Assembly (NCBI RefSeq): GCF_022808865.1
Contig: NZ_JAKZLB010000001.1
Span: 1-64,000 of the forward strand
Source: Geothrix oryzisoli
GTDB lineage: Bacteria; Acidobacteriota; Holophagae; Holophagales; Holophagaceae
DNA: 64,000 nt
Direction of reading: 5' to 3'
Position numbers and translations under genes: made by a program. The notes beneath the pieces were generated by a model. That model ran no database searches. It saw only the letters and a list, made by a program, of their open reading frames with translations, and was not told the DNA's origin. This document shows, piece after piece, positions 34,258-42,894 of this stretch; position 1 is the stretch's first letter, and every line of letters begins with the position of its first letter.

Positions 34258-35456
34258 ACATGGGCCACGGGGTGCAGCGCCCGGAGGACGCGCGGGATCT
34301 GTCCGGCCCGGTTCCGGCCAAGCGGATCTGTTATGTGACGACGCTGCACCTGACCCTGAGCCACTTCGTCCGGCCGCAGGCTGAATACCTGGTGAGCCAG
34401 GGCTGGGATGTCACCTGCGTCTGCGCAGACAGTCCCTCCCCGGAAGAGGGGACGGCAGCTGGCGCCCGGTACATCTGGATGCCGTTCAAGCGGGGCATCG
34501 ACCCTCTGGGGATTCCGAGAGCCATCGTGTCCTTGTATCGCCTGTTCAGGCGGGAACATTTCGACATCGTCCAGTACTCCACGCCGAATGCGGCCTTCTA
34601 CGCGAGCACTGCCGCATGGCTGGCGCGCGTCCCTGTGCGCCTCTACGCACAGTGGGGGATCCGGTACGTCGGGTTCGAGGGCCTGGCCCGCCGGCTCTTC
34701 AAAGGGCTCGAGCGGTGGTGCTGCAGCCGTTCGACGCTCATCGAGCCAGACAGCTTCAGCAACCTCGAATTCGCGATCAGGGAGGGGCTGTACCCGCGGG
34801 GGAAAGGCCGGGTGATCTGGAACGGCAGCGCGAGCGGGGTGGATCTGGCCCGGTTCGATGTCGCCCAGAAGGACGCCTGGAGGACCGCCTATCGAAAGCG
34901 GTTGAAGCTGGATCCCCACCACCTCGTGGTCGGTTTCGTGGGTTCCATCCGCCGGGACAAGGGCAGCAACGAACTCATCGCCGCCTGCCGGAGGTTTTTC
35001 GGCGGCATGCCTGATGCGCGGCTGCTGCTGGTCGGAGACAAGCTCTTCTACGAGACGATCGACCAGGACCTGCGCGACTGGGCCGAGCAGTCACCCCAGG
35101 TGATCCATGTGCCGGCGAATCAGGAGATACCCGAATACATGTCCTGCATGGATGTGTTCGCCCTGCCCAGCTACCGGGAAGGCTTCGGTTCGGTGGTCGT
35201 CGAGGCCGAGGCCATGGGGGTTCCGGTCGTCGTCAGCAATGTGCCCGGACCCATCGATGCCATGGTGCCGGATGCGACGGGCCTGATCGTTCCGGTGAGG
35301 GACGAGACCGCGCTGGCCGAGGCCCTGCAGGCACTCCTGACGGAGGCAGAGCGGCGCGCGGAGTATGGCCGGAACGCGGCCGCCTTCGTGAGGGACCACT
35401 TCGAGCGGAAGGCGTACTTCAAGCATGTGCTTGCCGACAAGGAGGGGCTGCTCTGA
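34254..35456 (+). CDS. Glycosyltransferase family 4
   Basis: 400 residues. The N-terminal domain contains ICYVTTLHLTLSHFVRPQAEYL and VQYSTPNAAFYAS. The C-terminal donor domain contains VIWNGSASGVDLARF, VGFVGSIRRDKGSNELI, LLLVGDKLFYE, and the clear E-x7-E motif in PSYREGFGSVVVEAEAMGVP. The first ~22 residues are a weakly conserved leader. Its TGA is overlapped by a CTG that seems to start the next gene, after a strong AAGGAGG within this gene's 3' end. Confidence 0.88.
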   Translation: MNMGHGVQRPEDARDLSGPVPAKRICYVTTLHLTLSHFVRPQAEYLVSQGWDVTCVCADSPSPEEGTAAGARYIWMPFKRGIDPLGIPRAIVSLYRLFRREHFDIVQYSTPNAAFYASTAAWLARVPVRLYAQWGIRYVGFEGLARRLFKGLERWCCSRSTLIEPDSFSNLEFAIREGLYPRGKGRVIWNGSASGVDLARFDVAQKDAWRTAYRKRLKLDPHHLVVGFVGSIRRDKGSNELIAACRRFFGGMPDARLLLVGDKLFYETIDQDLRDWAEQSPQVIHVPANQEIPEYMSCMDVFALPSYREGFGSVVVEAEAMGVPVVVSNVPGPIDAMVPDATGLIVPVRDETALAEALQALLTEAERRAEYGRNAAAFVRDHFERKAYFKHVLADKEGLL

Positions 35457-36328
35457 AGCGGGTTCTGATCACAGGCGAAGGCAGCTATGTCGGGCGCTCC
35501 TTCATGCGCCATGTGGGCGGGGCCTGCAGGGTGGACGAAGTGTCGGTTCGCGACGAGGCCTGGCGCACCCATGATTTCAGCCCCTACGATGCCGTGCTCC
35601 ACGTGGCCGCCATCGTGCACCAGCCCCGCATCCAGGATCGGGACCTGTACTTCCAGGTGAATCGGGATCTTCCCCGGGAGATCTGCCGCAAGGCCGTACA
35701 GGAAGGGGTCCGCCAGTTCGTGTTCATGAGCACGATGGCTGTCTACGGCCGGTCGCCTTCCTACGAGGGCGCGGGCGAGATCACGCCGGCGACGGAATGC
35801 CGCCCCGGCACGCCCTATGGCGAAAGCAAGCATGCGGCTGAAGGCGACCTTCTGGAACTGCGGGCTCGCCACCCCTTCCGGCTGGGCATCGTGAGAGCCC
35901 CGATGGTCTACGGTGCCGAATGCCCGGGCAACTACTTCCGCCGGCTGATGTGGATGGGGCGCCGCCTGCCGGTGTTTCCGTCCCTGCGGGACAACCGGTT
36001 GTCCATGATCGGCATCCGGAATCTGTGCGAGCTGCTCCGATTGATCATCCAGCAGGAGGCCGAGGGCGTTCATTGCCCCGATGACCTGGACGCGTACGGC
36101 ACACAGGATCGTCTGGGCGCAATCGCCAGAGCCTTCGACCGGGATATCCGCATGGCGAGGATCCCAGCCCCCTTCTCAGGCTGGCTGGCCCTGGAGCGTC
36201 TGGGCTCCCTCTACGGAGACCTCTATTACGGCGGAGGCTTCGATCACTTCAACGGCAGGTACGTCGTCGATTCCTTCCAGACCACCGTCGCCGCCTTGGC
36301 CACGGGCCTCCGGCTCCAGGCTCGGTGA
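35453..36328 (+). CDS. NAD-dependent epimerase/dehydratase (extended SDR), apparent CTG start
   Basis: 291 residues if translation starts at CTG 35453. This start is favoured because AAGGAGG (35439-35445) lies seven bases upstream, it overlaps the preceding stop as CTGA in the style of its neighbours, and it alone supplies the dinucleotide-binding strand KRVLITGEGSYVGRSF. No ATG, GTG or TTG exists in the right place; ATG 35504 would cut the Rossmann fold. The catalytic Tyr/Lys pair is in PYGESKHA and the Ser in FMSTMAVYG. Sequence style is like 4-reductases/epimerases that act on UDP-4-keto-6-deoxy-HexNAc in polysaccharide loci, but the substrate is inferred. Confidence 0.82.
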   Translation: MKRVLITGEGSYVGRSFMRHVGGACRVDEVSVRDEAWRTHDFSPYDAVLHVAAIVHQPRIQDRDLYFQVNRDLPREICRKAVQEGVRQFVFMSTMAVYGRSPSYEGAGEITPATECRPGTPYGESKHAAEGDLLELRARHPFRLGIVRAPMVYGAECPGNYFRRLMWMGRRLPVFPSLRDNRLSMIGIRNLCELLRLIIQQEAEGVHCPDDLDAYGTQDRLGAIARAFDRDIRMARIPAPFSGWLALERLGSLYGDLYYGGGFDHFNGRYVVDSFQTTVAALATGLRLQAR

Positions 36329-36341
36329 ACCGGCTGGGCCC

Positions 36342-37988
36342 CTAGGGATTCGGGGAACTGGTGACCGAGGTGCAGTTGGTGATCGCAAGCAGGGTGTTGG
36401 CCGTGAGCGGCTGCGTGTTGCCGGTCACGGTCAGTCCATCGACGGCCTTGAATGTGAGCACCGGGCCGGAGGCGGCCTGTGTGGCCTTGTTGTTGGTGAA
36501 GGTGATGTTGTACATCCGCTTGTATTGGTTGTTGTTGACGATGGTCAGCAGGGAGGCGTTGGCGGTGCCGGTCAGGGTGTTCCCCGTGATGGTGATGTTG
36601 CCGATCTGGTTGAAGGCCGTTCCACTGCCGCAGGCGAAGAACCCGGCTCCGACCCCCAGGTCGGGTCCCCAGGATCCAGCGGTGTTGTTCCGGAAAATGA
36701 TGTTCGTCGCCGATTCCGTGCTGAGGTTCGGCTCGATGTCGAAGACGAAATAGCCGACATCGTCGAACTGGTTGTTCTCGATCAGGATGCTGTCGCCGGA
36801 GATCACGGAGACGCCCTGCCTCCCGGCGTCCCGGACATGGATGTTGTGGATGCGGACGTTGGCGCTGTCGCCGATCTTGACGCCGTCTCCTCCGATGCCA
36901 TGAGCCAGGATGTCGAAGACTTCCACGCCGTTGCTGTTGTCGATCTCGACGGCGTGAGCCATCTCCCTGCCGGCGTTCCACACGCCCGGGGTCGGGTTGC
37001 TGGCTTCGAATTCAAAGCCTTTGATGATGATGTTCCGGTTGGTTCCGCTCCAGTACCCACCGTAGTTCCGACCGAGCAGGAAGAGGCTCTGCAGCTGGCC
37101 GAACCCGGCGGAGGGATTCAACTTGAGCTTCGACCCGTAGCCATCGAAGGTCAGGTAGGACCGATCCTTGAACTGGATACCCTGGCTCAACAGGTAGACG
37201 CTGCCCGTTGGGAATTTGACCACGGAGGGATTCGAGGCCGTCCCGTCCGGAACCGAGGTGAGCCAGGTGTTCAGGGCGGCGGTCACATCCGTGGCTCCGG
37301 TCCCGTCGATGGTGGATGGCACGAGGTAGGTCTGGGCGCTCAGGGTCGTGGATACCACCTGCACCTGCGCCTGCGAGGTGCTGCTGCCCACCAGGTTGGT
37401 GGCCTTGCAGGAGAGGGTGAGCGTCCCTGCCGTTCCGGCGGTGAACGTGGCGGTGGTCGCATCGGCTCCAGCGGTGATCGTTCCATTGACGATGGTCCAG
37501 GCGTAGGTGGAGCCGCTCTCCGGAGCCGCCACGCTGGCCTGCTGGCCCGTGGCGCCAGCGCCCATGCTGGTGGGGGCAACGATCTGCGGGGCGTTGGGAG
37601 GCGTTCCCTCGACCAGGACCTGGAGCGAGGCACTGCGAGTCAGACCTGCCTGGGTGGCTTGGCAGGTGAGTGAGAGGGTGCCGGCCTGATCCGCGGAGAA
37701 CACCACCGAGGTGCCCACGTTGGATCCCTGGATGGTTCCGCCAAGGACACTCCAGGTGTACTGGACGTTCACCTGGGGCGAGGCGATGCGGGCTGTGAGC
37801 CCAGTGCTTCCCAGGGCCACGGCCGAGGGGGCGATGATGACGGGCGAAGCCGGGGAGGCGGACGGGGACGAGCTGGTGGTGGTCGTGGCCGAGGAGCTGC
37901 CGCTGCCGCCGCTGCAGGCGATCAGGGAGAAGATCGTCCCCACCACGATCGTTCCCAGCAATCGGAACTGGATGCTCCCTACGTGCAT
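36342..37988 (-). CDS. Lipoprotein with Ig-like repeats and right-handed beta-helix
   Basis: 548 residues. The signal peptide ends in lipobox LIAC, so the protein is lipid-anchored. A Ser/Thr-rich linker follows, then two PKD/Ig-like modules with matching strands (VQYTWSVLGGTIQGSNVGTS and STYAWTIVNGTITAGADATT). The last ~320 residues look like a pectate-lyase-type parallel beta-helix: repeated short strands such as NRNIIIKGFEFEAS, SNGVEVFDILAHGIGGDGV, SANVRIHNIHVRDAGRQGV, GDSILIENNQFDDVG and ITITGNTLTG. Such domains bind or cleave polysaccharide. It lies inside the polysaccharide locus on the opposite strand, so it may trim or hold that polymer. Catalytic residues cannot be identified. Confidence 0.75.
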   Translation of the reverse strand: MHVGSIQFRLLGTIVVGTIFSLIACSGGSGSSSATTTTSSSPSASPASPVIIAPSAVALGSTGLTARIASPQVNVQYTWSVLGGTIQGSNVGTSVVFSADQAGTLSLTCQATQAGLTRSASLQVLVEGTPPNAPQIVAPTSMGAGATGQQASVAAPESGSTYAWTIVNGTITAGADATTATFTAGTAGTLTLSCKATNLVGSSTSQAQVQVVSTTLSAQTYLVPSTIDGTGATDVTAALNTWLTSVPDGTASNPSVVKFPTGSVYLLSQGIQFKDRSYLTFDGYGSKLKLNPSAGFGQLQSLFLLGRNYGGYWSGTNRNIIIKGFEFEASNPTPGVWNAGREMAHAVEIDNSNGVEVFDILAHGIGGDGVKIGDSANVRIHNIHVRDAGRQGVSVISGDSILIENNQFDDVGYFVFDIEPNLSTESATNIIFRNNTAGSWGPDLGVGAGFFACGSGTAFNQIGNITITGNTLTGTANASLLTIVNNNQYKRMYNITFTNNKATQAASGPVLTFKAVDGLTVTGNTQPLTANTLLAITNCTSVTSSPNP

Positions 37989-38010
37989 GGGGCCCCCGAG
38001 ACGGTCTTGA

Positions 38011-38643
38011 TCAGGCTTTGCGTTTGTCTTTGCGGAATCGGAATATCAGCAGGTCGATCGATGGCTGGACGATGAAGAGCCAGGCTCCAGCGTAGACAAA
38101 GGAAAGGGACACCTTCAGCCAGTTGGGGACCGTGGTGATGCTGTCTCTCAGCGCCCAGACTGGGAGAGCGGCCACAGGGATGGACACGAGGAGCGTGGTC
38201 AGGCAGATGGATCGGAACCTCTGCGGGCTGACGTGCAGCAGGCGTTCGGCCGCCGCATGGTCCTTCTGCTGGCTCACCCTGAAATAGTCCCGGTAGTGGC
38301 GGAGGATGGAGCCGCCGGCGGTCGGGCCACTCTGCTTGGCCACGGCCTCGAAGGTCCTGTGGTCGAGCTGCCTGGCGAACCGGATCGCCGCTCCCTGGGG
38401 GCCCTTCCGGACCACAGTCCCCTCGACCAGGATGTCCCTCCCGTCCCCTTCACCGGAGGGATGGAAGGCCAATCTGCATGGGCTGCCCACGGCCAGGGGC
38501 GGGGTGGGACTGAGCAGAAGCCCCCCCAGGCTGACGTTGACGGCCACGGCGCATTGCTGGGCCTCTCTGTCGGCCGTCGCCACCTCGACCGGGCTGGCGA
38601 TGTGGATCCGCTTGGAGGCGCGCAAGTCATCCAGCCTTTCCAT
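38011..38643 (-). CDS. Membrane-anchored PilZ-domain protein
   Basis: 210 residues. The PilZ domain is N-terminal: RASKRIHIASPVEV with the RxxxR c-di-GMP motif (ERLDDLRASKR precedes it) and NVSLGGLLLSP for the second motif. The C-terminal third has two hydrophobic helices (SICLTTLLVSIPVAALPVWAL and LSFVYAGAWLFIVQPSIDLL) and a basic tail. ATG 38643 has AGGAGG about ten bases upstream; the frame's long extension to 38940 overlaps the divergent gene and is not used. Its place in the locus suggests c-di-GMP control of polymer synthesis or export, as for other PilZ-regulated exopolysaccharides; this is inference. Confidence 0.8.
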   Translation of the reverse strand: MERLDDLRASKRIHIASPVEVATADREAQQCAVAVNVSLGGLLLSPTPPLAVGSPCRLAFHPSGEGDGRDILVEGTVVRKGPQGAAIRFARQLDHRTFEAVAKQSGPTAGGSILRHYRDYFRVSQQKDHAAAERLLHVSPQRFRSICLTTLLVSIPVAALPVWALRDSITTVPNWLKVSLSFVYAGAWLFIVQPSIDLLIFRFRKDKRKA

Positions 38644-38926
38644 GGTGGAATCTCCTCCTGCTGAAGCTAGGCCTTGGGGGGGGCCCCGCCAGGAAAGTCC
38701 TTCCGGGTGGGGCGGCTCACCTCCTCCGGAGGGCGCCGGTTTCAAATGGTGAACTTCCTTGCATGATCTGCATATGTCTTTTTGAGTCATGGTGGTCATG
38801 CAGAAAAAAGCGATTGACGCTAAAATGGATGTGCTGTTTTTTATGATGGGATTTTCCCCGCCCTCAAGTGCCTCCGCACTTCCCAGGGCCCTTGCTGGAG
38901 TGGCCGACCCCGTGAGCCGAGCACCC
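38644..38926. promoter_or_regulatory. Divergent A/T-rich promoter region (PilZ gene / aminotransferase gene)
   Basis: 283 bases without a believable gene, A/T-rich between about 38741 and 38870. TAAAAT (about 38819) is a possible -10 box for the rightward gene but lacks a good -35. A sigma-54-like TGG/TTGCA pair at 38747-38763 has the wrong spacing. Confidence 0.35.
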
Positions 38927-40114
38927 ATGACTGAACCCATCCGCTGCGCGCCTTTTTCGCCTTGGCCCTACTACAGTCCCGATGAGGTGCAGGCCGTGGC
39001 CCGGGTTCTGGAGAGCGGGAAAGTCAACTACTGGACGGGCCAGGAGGCCCGTGAATTCGAGAAGGAATATGCCGAGGCCGCCGGCTGCGAGAAGGGGATC
39101 GCCCTGTGCAACGGCACCTCCGCACTTGAGCTGGCCATCTACGCGCTGGACATCCCTCCCGGCTCCGAGATCATCACCAGCCCGCGGACCTTCATTGCCA
39201 GCGCGAGCTGCGCGGTCATGCGGGGCTGCATCCCCGTGCTGGCGGATGTGGATCCCGTGAGCCAGAACATCACCGCGGCCACCATCGAGAAAGTGATCAC
39301 CAGGAAGACCAGGGCGATCATTCCGGTCCACCTGGGAGGCTGGCCGTGCGACATGGATCCCATCATGGACCTGGCAGAGTCCCACGGCCTCCGGGTGATC
39401 GAGGACTGCGCCCAGGCCAGCGGTGCGACCTACAAGGGCCGCCCCGTGGGGGGGCTCGGACATATCGGGGCGTTCTCCTTCTGCCAGGACAAGATCATCA
39501 CCACGGGCGGAGAGGGCGGCATGGTCACCACCTGCGATCCCGAATGGTGGAGCCGGGCCTGGAGCTTCAAGGATCACGGCAAGAGCTGGGAGGCCGTCTA
39601 CGATCGGCAGCATGCCCCGGGATTCCGCTGGATCCACGACTCCTTCGGAACGAACTGGCGCATGACGGAAGTCCAGGCCGCGATCGGCCGCATCCAGCTG
39701 AGGAAACTCCCGGAATGGACCCGCATCCGTCGCGAGAACCTCCATCGCCTGAACGAAGCCCTGGGCGCCCACGCCTGCATCCGGACCACTCCGGTCCCGG
39801 AGGGCATCGGCCACGCTGCGTACAAGGCCTATGTGTTCGTCCGTCCTGATCATCTGAGGGAGGGCTGGAGCCGGGATCGGATCATGGCGGAGATCAATGC
39901 CCGCAACATCCCGTGCTTCAGCGGGAGCTGCAGCGAGATCTACCTCGAGAAGGCCTTCACCGAACAGGGGCTCGGCCCCGCGGAGCGGCTCCCGGTGGCA
40001 CGGGAACTCGGAGAAACGAGCCTGATGTTCCAGATTCACCCGACCCTCACCCGGCAGAACCTGGATGAGGCCATCGCCGTGTGCGACCAGGTACTCGGGG
40101 AAGCCTCCCGATGA
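38927..40114 (+). CDS. DegT/DnrJ/EryC1-type sugar aminotransferase
   Basis: 395 residues, fold-type-I PLP enzyme that aminates keto-sugars. Visible motifs: LCNGTSALELAIYAL, SPRTFIASASCAVMRG, IIPVHLGGWPCDMD, VIEDCAQASGATYKGR (PLP-stacking Asp), and the Schiff-base Lys in SFCQDKIITTGGEGG. With the CapD-type dehydratase on the other strand it would make a 4-amino-4,6-dideoxy sugar (PglE/PerA-like activity), which the following phosphoglycosyl transferase could use. ATG 38927 begins the conserved part; the frame is open upstream to 38789 but that stretch is A/T-rich and unlike protein. The next gene follows after seven bases. Confidence 0.88.
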   Translation: MTEPIRCAPFSPWPYYSPDEVQAVARVLESGKVNYWTGQEAREFEKEYAEAAGCEKGIALCNGTSALELAIYALDIPPGSEIITSPRTFIASASCAVMRGCIPVLADVDPVSQNITAATIEKVITRKTRAIIPVHLGGWPCDMDPIMDLAESHGLRVIEDCAQASGATYKGRPVGGLGHIGAFSFCQDKIITTGGEGGMVTTCDPEWWSRAWSFKDHGKSWEAVYDRQHAPGFRWIHDSFGTNWRMTEVQAAIGRIQLRKLPEWTRIRRENLHRLNEALGAHACIRTTPVPEGIGHAAYKAYVFVRPDHLREGWSRDRIMAEINARNIPCFSGSCSEIYLEKAFTEQGLGPAERLPVARELGETSLMFQIHPTLTRQNLDEAIAVCDQVLGEASR

Positions 40115-40121
40115 TTCCGTG

Positions 40122-40790
40122 ATGACCCCCTCCCGCCCCGCCTACTGTTTCGCCAAGCGCACCCTGGACCTGCTGGGTGCCCTGGTGCTGCTGCCCTTCC
40201 TGACCCCCATCCTCCTGATCCTGTGGATCCTTGTTCGCCTGAAGATGGGCTCGCCCGCCGTGTTCAGGCAGGAACGGGCGGGACTCGACGCACGACCCTT
40301 CTGGATCGCAAAGTTCCGAAGCATGGTCGACGCCAACGATTCCGAAGGGAACCCGCTGCCGGACCCGGCCCGCATCACGCCCTTCGGCCGGATGCTGCGG
40401 CGCACGAGCCTGGATGAGCTCCCCCAGATCTGGAATGTGCTGAAGGGCGAGATGAGCTTCGTGGGGCCCAGGCCCCTGTTCATGGAATACGTGCCGCACT
40501 ACTCGCCCGAGCAGCGCCGCCGCCTCGATGTCAAACCCGGGATCACCGGGTTGGCCCAGATCGCCGGCCGCAACATCCTGGGCTGGGAGGAGCGCCTGCG
40601 TCTCGACGTGGAATACGTCGACCGGGCCTCGGTCGCTCTGGATCTGTCCATCCTCCTGCGGACCGTGAAGAAGGTGCTCAAGTCGGAAGGAGTCCCGCCC
40701 ACGGGGCTGGACCCGAATCAGAAATTCCGCGGAACCGCCCCCGCCAAGCCGCAGGACGACCCCTCGCCAGGATCGCCGGACGGGCCGTGA
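40122..40790 (+). CDS. PglC-type initiating phosphoglycosyl transferase
   Basis: 222 residues. A single N-terminal hydrophobic re-entrant segment (LDLLGALVLLPFLTPILLIL) is followed by the catalytic core: SPAVFRQERAGLDARPFWIAKFRSM-region with the conserved RxG and KFRSM, LRRTSLDELPQIWNVLKG with the catalytic Asp-Glu pair, MSFVGPRPL, and VKPGITGLAQIAGRN. This is the small monotopic PGT form that moves a phospho-sugar from UDP-sugar to undecaprenyl phosphate, the first step of repeat-unit assembly. GTG 40119 is an alternative start. It is convergent with the dehydratase gene. Confidence 0.92.
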   Translation: MTPSRPAYCFAKRTLDLLGALVLLPFLTPILLILWILVRLKMGSPAVFRQERAGLDARPFWIAKFRSMVDANDSEGNPLPDPARITPFGRMLRRTSLDELPQIWNVLKGEMSFVGPRPLFMEYVPHYSPEQRRRLDVKPGITGLAQIAGRNILGWEERLRLDVEYVDRASVALDLSILLRTVKKVLKSEGVPPTGLDPNQKFRGTAPAKPQDDPSPGSPDGP

Positions 40791-40821
40791 TCGCGGGCCG
40801 AGCGGCTGCCGGGAACCCCGC

Positions 40822-42894
40822 CTAGGCCTCGAGCTGGGTGAGGGGGAGGGGGGATTTCAGGAGCGGGATCGCCGGAGGGTGCACTTCGGCGGAAGCCGTC
40901 TCCTGGCCGGAGGGAAGGGGCTCCTTGAGGTGCTTGCCCAGGCCGGATGGGGAGGGGCGATAGGAGGGCACCAGCTCCATGAATCGCTGGACGATGGTCC
41001 GTTGACGCAGGCCGTCGGGCAGGTCGATGGCCCTGCGCATGGCCTCCAGTCCATGCTCCAGGGAGTCCCGGTCGACCTTGGCCATGACGGCTTCGAACAC
41101 CTTGGCGTGGACGTCCGATCGGCTCTGCTCCTGGTTGGTGAAGAGCTCTTCGTAGAGCTTCTCCCCCGGCCTTACGCCCGTGAATTCGATGTCGATGTCC
41201 AGGCCCGGCTTGAGCCCCGAGAGGCGGGCCATGTCCGTGGCCAGGTCGACGATCCGGACGGGCTCGCCCATGTCGAGCACGAAGATCTTCCCCGTATGCC
41301 CGTGCATGCCGGCCTGGAGCACCAGCTGGCTGGCCTCGGGAATGGTCATGAAGTAGCGGGTCATGTCGGGATGGGTGACCGTGATCGGCCCGCCGTTGCG
41401 GATCTGATCTCGGAACAGGGGGATCACGCTCCCCCGGCTTCCGAGCACGTTCCCGAACCGGACGCTCACGAACCGGCACTCTGCCCGCTCCTCCTGGGCG
41501 GCGCGGAGGACGAGGAACTCCGCGAGGCGCTTGGTGACCCCCAGCACGCTGGTCGGATTCACGGCCTTGTCGGTGGACACGTTCACGAAGTTCTTGGTGC
41601 CGACAGCAGTGGCGGCATTCAGGACATTCAAGGTCCCGAAGACGTTGTTCTCGATGCCCTCTTCCGGATGCTTTTCAAGGTAGGGGACATGCTTATGGGC
41701 GGCCGCATGGAATACGGACCTGGGATGCCAGGTGCCGAAGGCCTGATGGAGCCTCGTGGGATTCCTGATGTCGCAGAGTTCCACTTCGATCCGCTGGGCG
41801 GGGAACAGGCGGCGGAGCTCTCGCTCGATCTCCCAGAGGCTGTTCTCGCCTCGGCCGAGCAGGACCAGGGTGGACGGGTGGAAGTTGGCGACCTGCCTCG
41901 CCAGTTCGCTGCCGATGGAGCCCCCGGCACCCGTGATGAGCACCACCGATCCCTCGAGCTCCTGGCGGATGGCCCCCAGGCTCAGGGTGACGGGCTCGCG
42001 GCGGAGCAGGTCCTCGATGGCGATGTTGCGGATCTCCGGCTTCCAGGCCTGTCCGACCAGGAGGCTCTCCATGCTCGGCAGCGTCTTCACGCGGACGCCC
42101 TCCGCGTGGAGGGTGTTGGCCAGCTCGCGGATGCGGGCCCCGGGTGCGCTCGGAATGGCCAGGATCACCTGGGTGGCGCGGGTCTCCTTGATGATGATCG
42201 GCAGAAGCTTCGAGTGGCCGAGCACCGGGAATCCCTGGATCCGGATGCCCTGCTTCTCGAGGGCATCATCCACGAATCCGACGACATGGCACCGCAGGTC
42301 GGGATTGGTCCGGAGCTCCTGGCAGAGCTGTGACCCGGCCATGCCGGCCCCCACGATGAGGGTCCGCTGCGCCAGGTCCGTGGCCAGGGACTGGCCGGGG
42401 CGGGGCACCTTCCGGCGGCAGACCGTAGGCCGGGGCCGATGGGTGCGGGCAAACTGGCGATGGAAGTAGGCGACCACAGCCGCCCGCAACAGGATCCAGA
42501 GCAGCACCGTCACGGAACTGGCGGTCAGGGTGATGCTGGGGGGTTCGATCTTCCAGGGCACGAAGCCTTCGAGCCCGAAATAGCCCACCACGACGACGAC
42601 CATGACCAGAAGGCTGATCAGGAACGAACGCACCTCCTCGAACCCGGTCAGGCGATAGAGTCGGCGGGTGTGCTGGAAGGCGAGGTTCACCGCCATCGCG
42701 AAGGCGATCCACTGCAGGATCGAGACGGGCTGGGGGAACAGGAGGTTGTCCAGGCTGTAGGCCACCACCCAGGCAAGTGCCGCGAAACCTGCGTCCAGCA
42801 GGACCTTCACGGCCTGGCGGACGTTGGGGAGCCGCAAGGCCTGTCTGATCCTTGCGGTGGCGCGGGTCTGGATCGGCTCATGATCGTGGTGCAT
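40822..42894 (-). CDS. CapD/WbpM/PglF-type UDP-GlcNAc 4,6-dehydratase, membrane form
   Basis: 690 residues. Four N-terminal membrane helices (about 30-150) are followed by a Rossmann domain with VGAGMAGSQL and then the catalytic extended-SDR domain: VVLITGAGGSIGSELARQV, HAAAHKHVPYLEKHPEE and NVSTDKAVNPTSVLGVTKR. The large membrane dehydratases normally have Met in the position of the usual SDR Tyr (NVMGATKR type); here it reads SVLGVTKR, so that residue appears to be Leu. The Thr/Ser, Asp-Lys and final Lys are present. It should make UDP-4-keto-6-deoxy-HexNAc for the aminotransferase. ATG 42894 is used; the frame extends to 42966 without clear coding sense. Confidence 0.9.
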   Translation of the reverse strand: MHHDHEPIQTRATARIRQALRLPNVRQAVKVLLDAGFAALAWVVAYSLDNLLFPQPVSILQWIAFAMAVNLAFQHTRRLYRLTGFEEVRSFLISLLVMVVVVVGYFGLEGFVPWKIEPPSITLTASSVTVLLWILLRAAVVAYFHRQFARTHRPRPTVCRRKVPRPGQSLATDLAQRTLIVGAGMAGSQLCQELRTNPDLRCHVVGFVDDALEKQGIRIQGFPVLGHSKLLPIIIKETRATQVILAIPSAPGARIRELANTLHAEGVRVKTLPSMESLLVGQAWKPEIRNIAIEDLLRREPVTLSLGAIRQELEGSVVLITGAGGSIGSELARQVANFHPSTLVLLGRGENSLWEIERELRRLFPAQRIEVELCDIRNPTRLHQAFGTWHPRSVFHAAAHKHVPYLEKHPEEGIENNVFGTLNVLNAATAVGTKNFVNVSTDKAVNPTSVLGVTKRLAEFLVLRAAQEERAECRFVSVRFGNVLGSRGSVIPLFRDQIRNGGPITVTHPDMTRYFMTIPEASQLVLQAGMHGHTGKIFVLDMGEPVRIVDLATDMARLSGLKPGLDIDIEFTGVRPGEKLYEELFTNQEQSRSDVHAKVFEAVMAKVDRDSLEHGLEAMRRAIDLPDGLRQRTIVQRFMELVPSYRPSPSGLGKHLKEPLPSGQETASAEVHPPAIPLLKSPLPLTQLEA

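Noticed and set aside
38747-38763. Sigma-54-type promoter (TGG...TTGCA)
   Set aside because: GG and GC are 11 bases apart where 10 are required, so it does not fit the rule.
38644-38940. N-terminal extensions of the PilZ and aminotransferase frames
   Set aside because: The two would overlap each other in A/T-rich promoter-like DNA; conserved protein starts are at 38643 and 38927.
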